Source of the DNA: Bacteroidales bacterium
GTDB taxonomy: Bacteria > Bacteroidota > Bacteroidia > Bacteroidales > Bacteroidaceae
Direction: 5' to 3'
Assembly: GCA_004555425.1 (NCBI GenBank)
Contig: SFID01000107.1
Span: 1 to 9,128, forward strand
DNA length: 9,128 nt
Shown here: in pieces, positions 6,702-9,128 of the stretch
Numbering within the stretch: position 1 is the first letter of the stretch
Layout: each line of letters starts with the position of its first letter
Notes under the pieces: generated by a model
Database searches by the model: none
What the model was told of the DNA's origin: nothing
Seen by the model: the letters and a program-made list of their open reading frames with translations, nothing else
Translations under genes and position numbers: made by a program

Positions 6702-8825
6702 ATGAAAAATAAATCGATTATCAGCCTCCTCGTCTTCCTGATGAGTTTTGGCTTGGCCACTACTTCCTGCGAAGATATGCTGACGCCCGATATGGACCGT
6801 AATGTCGAGAACTTTACGGGACGCGACACTGTCAACTTCTATCTGGGCATCCTATCCAACGTTCAGGAGATGATTGAAAACAACGTCATCCTTGGAGAAG
6901 TGCGCGGCGACCTTTGCGAGCCCACCGACTACGTGAGCGACACTATCTCCGCCGTTGCCAACTTCATTCCTACCGAAGATGCCGAAAACGGTCTGCTCAA
7001 CCGCGCTGCCTACTACAAGGTCATCAACCAGTGCAACTACTACCTTGCACGCGTTGACACCATGGCGCAGAAGAACAATATCTACTACATGCGCAAGGAG
7101 TATGCACAGGTACAGGCCATCCGTGCTTGGACCTATATGCAGCTCGTTCAGAACTACGGCACCGTGCCCTTCATCACGCGTCCCGTTGAGAACGCTGGTA
7201 CGGGCTGGGAATCCAACTCACCCGAAGGTACTGTCAATGCCGACAACCTCCTTGACAAACTGCTTGAGAACAACCTCATGCGTGCCTACGAGTATGAGCG
7301 TCTGCTAGGACTCCCCAACTATGGCACGTTCAAGACGGGTGCTGTTGACATCCCCCACAAGTTGACCCTCTTCCCCACCGCCCTCGTTCTGGGCGACCTC
7401 TATCTCCTCCGTGGTGCAAGCACTTCCGACTACGAGCGTGCGGCTGCCTTCTACTACGACTACCTCGAAGATGCTGGTACCATACCCAATGGTAACGCAG
7501 GCTTCCGCGTATACTATAACGGTGAGGATAAGACCTACACGCCCAACGAGAACGGCGACTGGGTAATGCCCACGCTCAACTACAATGGCGACCTTATCAC
7601 ACTCGTTCCCTCAGCCGCCAATGCCTCTATCGGTAAGACGCTGACCCGCGTAGCACAAATCTATGGCTTCGACCCCCATTCCAGCACATCCAGTACCGAC
7701 CAAGGTGATGCAGGTATCGCACTGAGTGGTCAGATTTCTGTGCAGGTCAACTACAAGAACCGCCAGATTGCTCCCACTCCCAGCTACATCAACCTTTGCA
7801 AGAACCAGATTTACGCACTCCAAGAGTCGGAAACCAAGATTGAGTACCCTGCCAACCTCGGCGACTGCCGTATTGATGGTACTATCAAGTATATGCGCGA
7901 GGACGGACAGCGCAGAGCATTCATCCAGAAGTTCTGCCCCCGTGCTATGTCGAGCGAGAGCTACCTCTCTGGCTTCACCTTCCGCTACAATATGCCCGTT
8001 TACCGCAAGCGTCAGATTTATCTCCGCTTTGCCGAGGCCATCAACCGCGCAGGCTTCCCCCGCCATGCCTTTGCCATCCTCCGCAACGGTCTTCAGGCTA
8101 AGAAGATGCCCGCTATCCGCTACGACTCTGTTCAGTACGATGACGTGAACAAGACCTTCAAGAAGGTCCCCTACCTCCGCATCGTTGCCGATGGTACGGG
8201 CTATATCGGAATTGACGAAATGCGCCGTGCCCTCGACCACCCCGACTTCCTCGACTTCACCGACGATGCCAAGTGGAACAGCCAAGGTATCCATGCCTTC
8301 GGTACGGGTGAGCACAAGGATCTCGACACGCTCTACACTTACGATCTTATCGTAGGTGAGCGTATGGCCCAGGAAGCTCTCCGCGCAGGTGCTCCCGCCG
8401 AAGCCGCCCAGCGTCTCAGATATAGCCTTCTTGAGGAATCCAACACTCCCACTACTGGCGAGGGCGAAGGCCAACCTACTGAGCCCGACCGTAGCGACTA
8501 CACCGAACTGCCCGCCGACGATCCTCAGGTTCCCGCCGACCTCGCTCAGCAGATTAACGCTGTCGAGACCCTCATCGCCGACGAAATGGCTCTCGAAACG
8601 GCCTACGAAGGCTGGCGCTACTACGACCTCATGCGTATTGCCCGCCACAAGAACGCTGACAACTGGGGTGCAGGCGTATCGGGTACGCAGTGGATGGCCT
8701 GGTTGATTTCTCGCCGTAGCCTCGACCTCAAGCCCTACGAGAACCCCACCCAGTACGATGCCACTCTCTTCGGCAAACTGAGCGACCCCAACAACTGGTT
8801 CCTCCAGTCGCCCATCTACAAGTAA
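6702..8825 (+). CDS. SusD/RagB-family ligand-binding surface lipoprotein
   Basis: This 707-residue lipoprotein should cap the adjacent SusC barrel and capture its ligand at the cell surface. The signal peptide has lipobox TTS-C23 followed by ED, supporting the ATG at 6702. The family hallmark helix is EYAQVQAIRAWTYMQLVQNYGTVPFIT at about 133-159, matching 'alRAw-yf-Lv--yG-vPfi'. A later RKRQIYLRFAEAINRAG segment matches the 'RyAEv-L--AEA' helix. The C-terminal hallmark is ETAYEGWRYYDLMR at 632-645. SusD proteins fold around four TPR-like helix pairs, and these motifs fall within them. It is longer than the usual 500-600 residues. Part of the excess is an acidic, Pro/Gly/Thr-rich insertion at about 578-609 just before the last hallmark helix. 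The ligand-binding surface of SusD proteins is too variable to name a glycan or peptide. The gene is the last of the operon: a strong terminator follows 24 bases after the stop. Confidence 0.96.
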   Translation: MKNKSIISLLVFLMSFGLATTSCEDMLTPDMDRNVENFTGRDTVNFYLGILSNVQEMIENNVILGEVRGDLCEPTDYVSDTISAVANFIPTEDAENGLLNRAAYYKVINQCNYYLARVDTMAQKNNIYYMRKEYAQVQAIRAWTYMQLVQNYGTVPFITRPVENAGTGWESNSPEGTVNADNLLDKLLENNLMRAYEYERLLGLPNYGTFKTGAVDIPHKLTLFPTALVLGDLYLLRGASTSDYERAAAFYYDYLEDAGTIPNGNAGFRVYYNGEDKTYTPNENGDWVMPTLNYNGDLITLVPSAANASIGKTLTRVAQIYGFDPHSSTSSTDQGDAGIALSGQISVQVNYKNRQIAPTPSYINLCKNQIYALQESETKIEYPANLGDCRIDGTIKYMREDGQRRAFIQKFCPRAMSSESYLSGFTFRYNMPVYRKRQIYLRFAEAINRAGFPRHAFAILRNGLQAKKMPAIRYDSVQYDDVNKTFKKVPYLRIVADGTGYIGIDEMRRALDHPDFLDFTDDAKWNSQGIHAFGTGEHKDLDTLYTYDLIVGERMAQEALRAGAPAEAAQRLRYSLLEESNTPTTGEGEGQPTEPDRSDYTELPADDPQVPADLAQQINAVETLIADEMALETAYEGWRYYDLMRIARHKNADNWGAGVSGTQWMAWLISRRSLDLKPYENPTQYDATLFGKLSDPNNWFLQSPIYK

Positions 8826-8849
8826 TTTCCTAAAAATTCCTACATAAAC

Positions 8850-8884
8850 AACAAAGGCCGTGCCCGAAAAGCACGGCCTTTGTT
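8850..8884 (+). terminator. Intrinsic terminator of the susC/susD-like operon
   Basis: The stem AACAAAGGCCGTGC (8850-8863) pairs perfectly over 14 bp with GCACGGCCTTTGTT (8871-8884), closing a 7-base loop CCGAAAA. The descending arm ends TTTGTTCT, giving a U-rich 3' side, and the ascending arm is A-rich on its outer side, so it may work in both directions. It begins 24 bases after the SusD stop codon and closes the operon. Confidence 0.9.
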
Positions 8885-8905
8885 CTGTACAAAAGCGTAG
8901 GCCCA

Positions 8906-8938
8906 CATTGAAAACGCAATGTACCGCACGTTGCTCGC
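8906..8938. repeat. 33-base direct repeat, copy 1
   Basis: This is identical over 33 bases to 9020-9052. It contains CATTG-AAAACG-CAATG, a 5-bp inverted repeat (6 bp here with flanking A and T, 8905-8922), and GCAATGT-ACCGC-ACGTTGC, a 7-bp stem with one G-U pair. These two hairpins exclude each other. In this copy the 3' end runs into a larger palindrome (8924-8947). No family is recognised; a REP- or MITE-like interspersed element is possible. Confidence 0.85.
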
Positions 8939-8947
8939 AACGTGTGG
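8924..8947. repeat. Inverted repeat overlapping repeat copy 1
   Basis: CCGCACGTTGC (8924-8934) pairs with GCAACGTGTGG (8937-8947) over 11 bp, with one G-U pair and only TC between the arms. It could form a cruciform or a tight RNA hairpin. Repeat copy 2 has the left arm but not the right, so the palindrome is unique to copy 1 in this window. It is not followed by a U-run and is unlikely to be a terminator. Confidence 0.7.
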
Positions 8948-9019
8948 CTCCGCGCAAATGCAAACCAGCGTACGTATATTCAATAGGGTAGAGCAGCAAT
9001 AATCCGCCGGGTTCCTCCT

Positions 9020-9052
9020 CATTGAAAACGCAATGTACCGCACGTTGCTCGC
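9020..9052. repeat. 33-base direct repeat, copy 2
   Basis: This is a perfect copy of 8906-8938, 114 bases downstream in the same orientation. The flanks differ at once on both sides: T instead of A before it and TCTAAG instead of AACGTG after it. The identity ends near the centre of the palindrome seen at copy 1, as if copy 2 were truncated there. Confidence 0.85.
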
Positions 9053-9069
9053 TCTAAGTTTGCGGACGA

Positions 9070-9104
9070 AAGCGGCGAGGTCGCTAGTAGTGACCTCGCC
9101 GCTT
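9070..9104. terminator. Long GC-rich hairpin, possible terminator
   Basis: AAGCGGCGAGGTC (9070-9082) pairs with GACCTCGCCGCTT (9092-9104) over 13 bp. A G-U, a C-G and a T-A pair extend it inward to 16 bp around a 3-base loop. On the plus strand it is followed by CAAAAAACAAC and only later by a T-run at 9120-9126, so it is not a textbook terminator in this direction. The minus-strand downstream side is not T-rich either. It may belong to the next transcription unit outside the window or to the repeat region. Confidence 0.5.
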
Positions 9105-9128
9105 CAAAAAACAACTAGATTTTTTCTT

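Larger units (their letters stand above)
8826..9128. other. Non-coding region downstream of the operon
   Basis: These 303 bases hold no credible gene on either strand. Short open frames across them have no recognisable domain and run through palindromes and the direct repeat. In order they contain an intrinsic terminator, the first copy of a 33-base repeat extended by a palindrome, about 80 bases with no recognisable feature, the second repeat copy, and a long GC-rich hairpin followed by A-rich and T-rich sequence at the window edge. No tRNA, rRNA or promoter is recognised. Confidence 0.6.

Noticed and set aside
7611..8999. Minus-strand open frame opposite SusD running into the non-coding region
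   Set aside because: It has the same antisense-shadow composition, crosses the terminator hairpin and repeat copy 1, and shows no recognisable domain.
8840..9043. Small minus-strand protein of 67 codons across the repeats
   Set aside because: Its sequence repeats the RYIAFSM string only because the DNA repeat is translated twice, and it reads through the operon terminator stem. There is no sign of coding selection.
8906..9052. CRISPR array
   Set aside because: There are only two copies, spaced 114 bases apart with about 81 bases between them, far more than a normal spacer, and no cas gene is visible.
8885..9128. Insertion sequence or tRNA-linked attachment site
   Set aside because: There is no transposase or integrase, no matching terminal inverted repeats and no tRNA-like cloverleaf. 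The repeats are direct and short.

Overview
The window looks like part of a Bacteroidota chromosome, most likely order Bacteroidales and possibly Prevotellaceae-like. The main evidence is a tandem SusC/RagA TonB-dependent transporter and SusD/RagB surface lipoprotein. Supporting signs are the lack of Shine-Dalgarno motifs in AT-rich leaders, lipoproteins with acidic residues after the lipid cysteine, and coding DNA of moderate GC rich in C-ending codons. The genus is inference only.

All four real genes lie on the plus strand and fill bases 1-8825. (1) Bases 1-1194 are the 3' part of a fasciclin (FAS1) domain protein with a C-terminal beta-rich domain; its start lies outside the window. (2) Bases 1227-3167 encode a lipoprotein with two divergent FAS1 domains, a proline-rich insertion and a similar C-terminal beta-rich region. 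(3) Bases 3198-6605 encode a SusC/RagA outer-membrane transporter with a carboxypeptidase-like regulatory domain, a divergent plug and a beta barrel. (4) Bases 6702-8825 encode an unusually long SusD/RagB lipoprotein. The gaps of 32, 30 and 96 bases fit one operon. The last gap holds a strong GC-rich hairpin that could uncouple susC-like from susD-like expression. No operon promoter is visible, so it probably lies upstream of the window.

Bases 8826-9128 are non-coding. They begin with a strong intrinsic terminator, followed by a perfect 33-base direct repeat in two copies made of small inverted repeats, and a second long GC-rich hairpin near the window edge.

The likely working model is that SusC and SusD form a ligand capture and import complex in the outer membrane. 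The two FAS1 proteins would be extra surface or envelope components acting in adhesion, ligand binding or complex assembly. No carbohydrate-active enzyme, protease, regulator or sigma/anti-sigma pair is in view, so the substrate cannot be named. I see no evidence of a wholly new enzymatic system. The most notable points are the fasciclin-first layout with two related FAS1 proteins, the divergent SusC plug, the intercistronic hairpin and the palindromic repeat pair.
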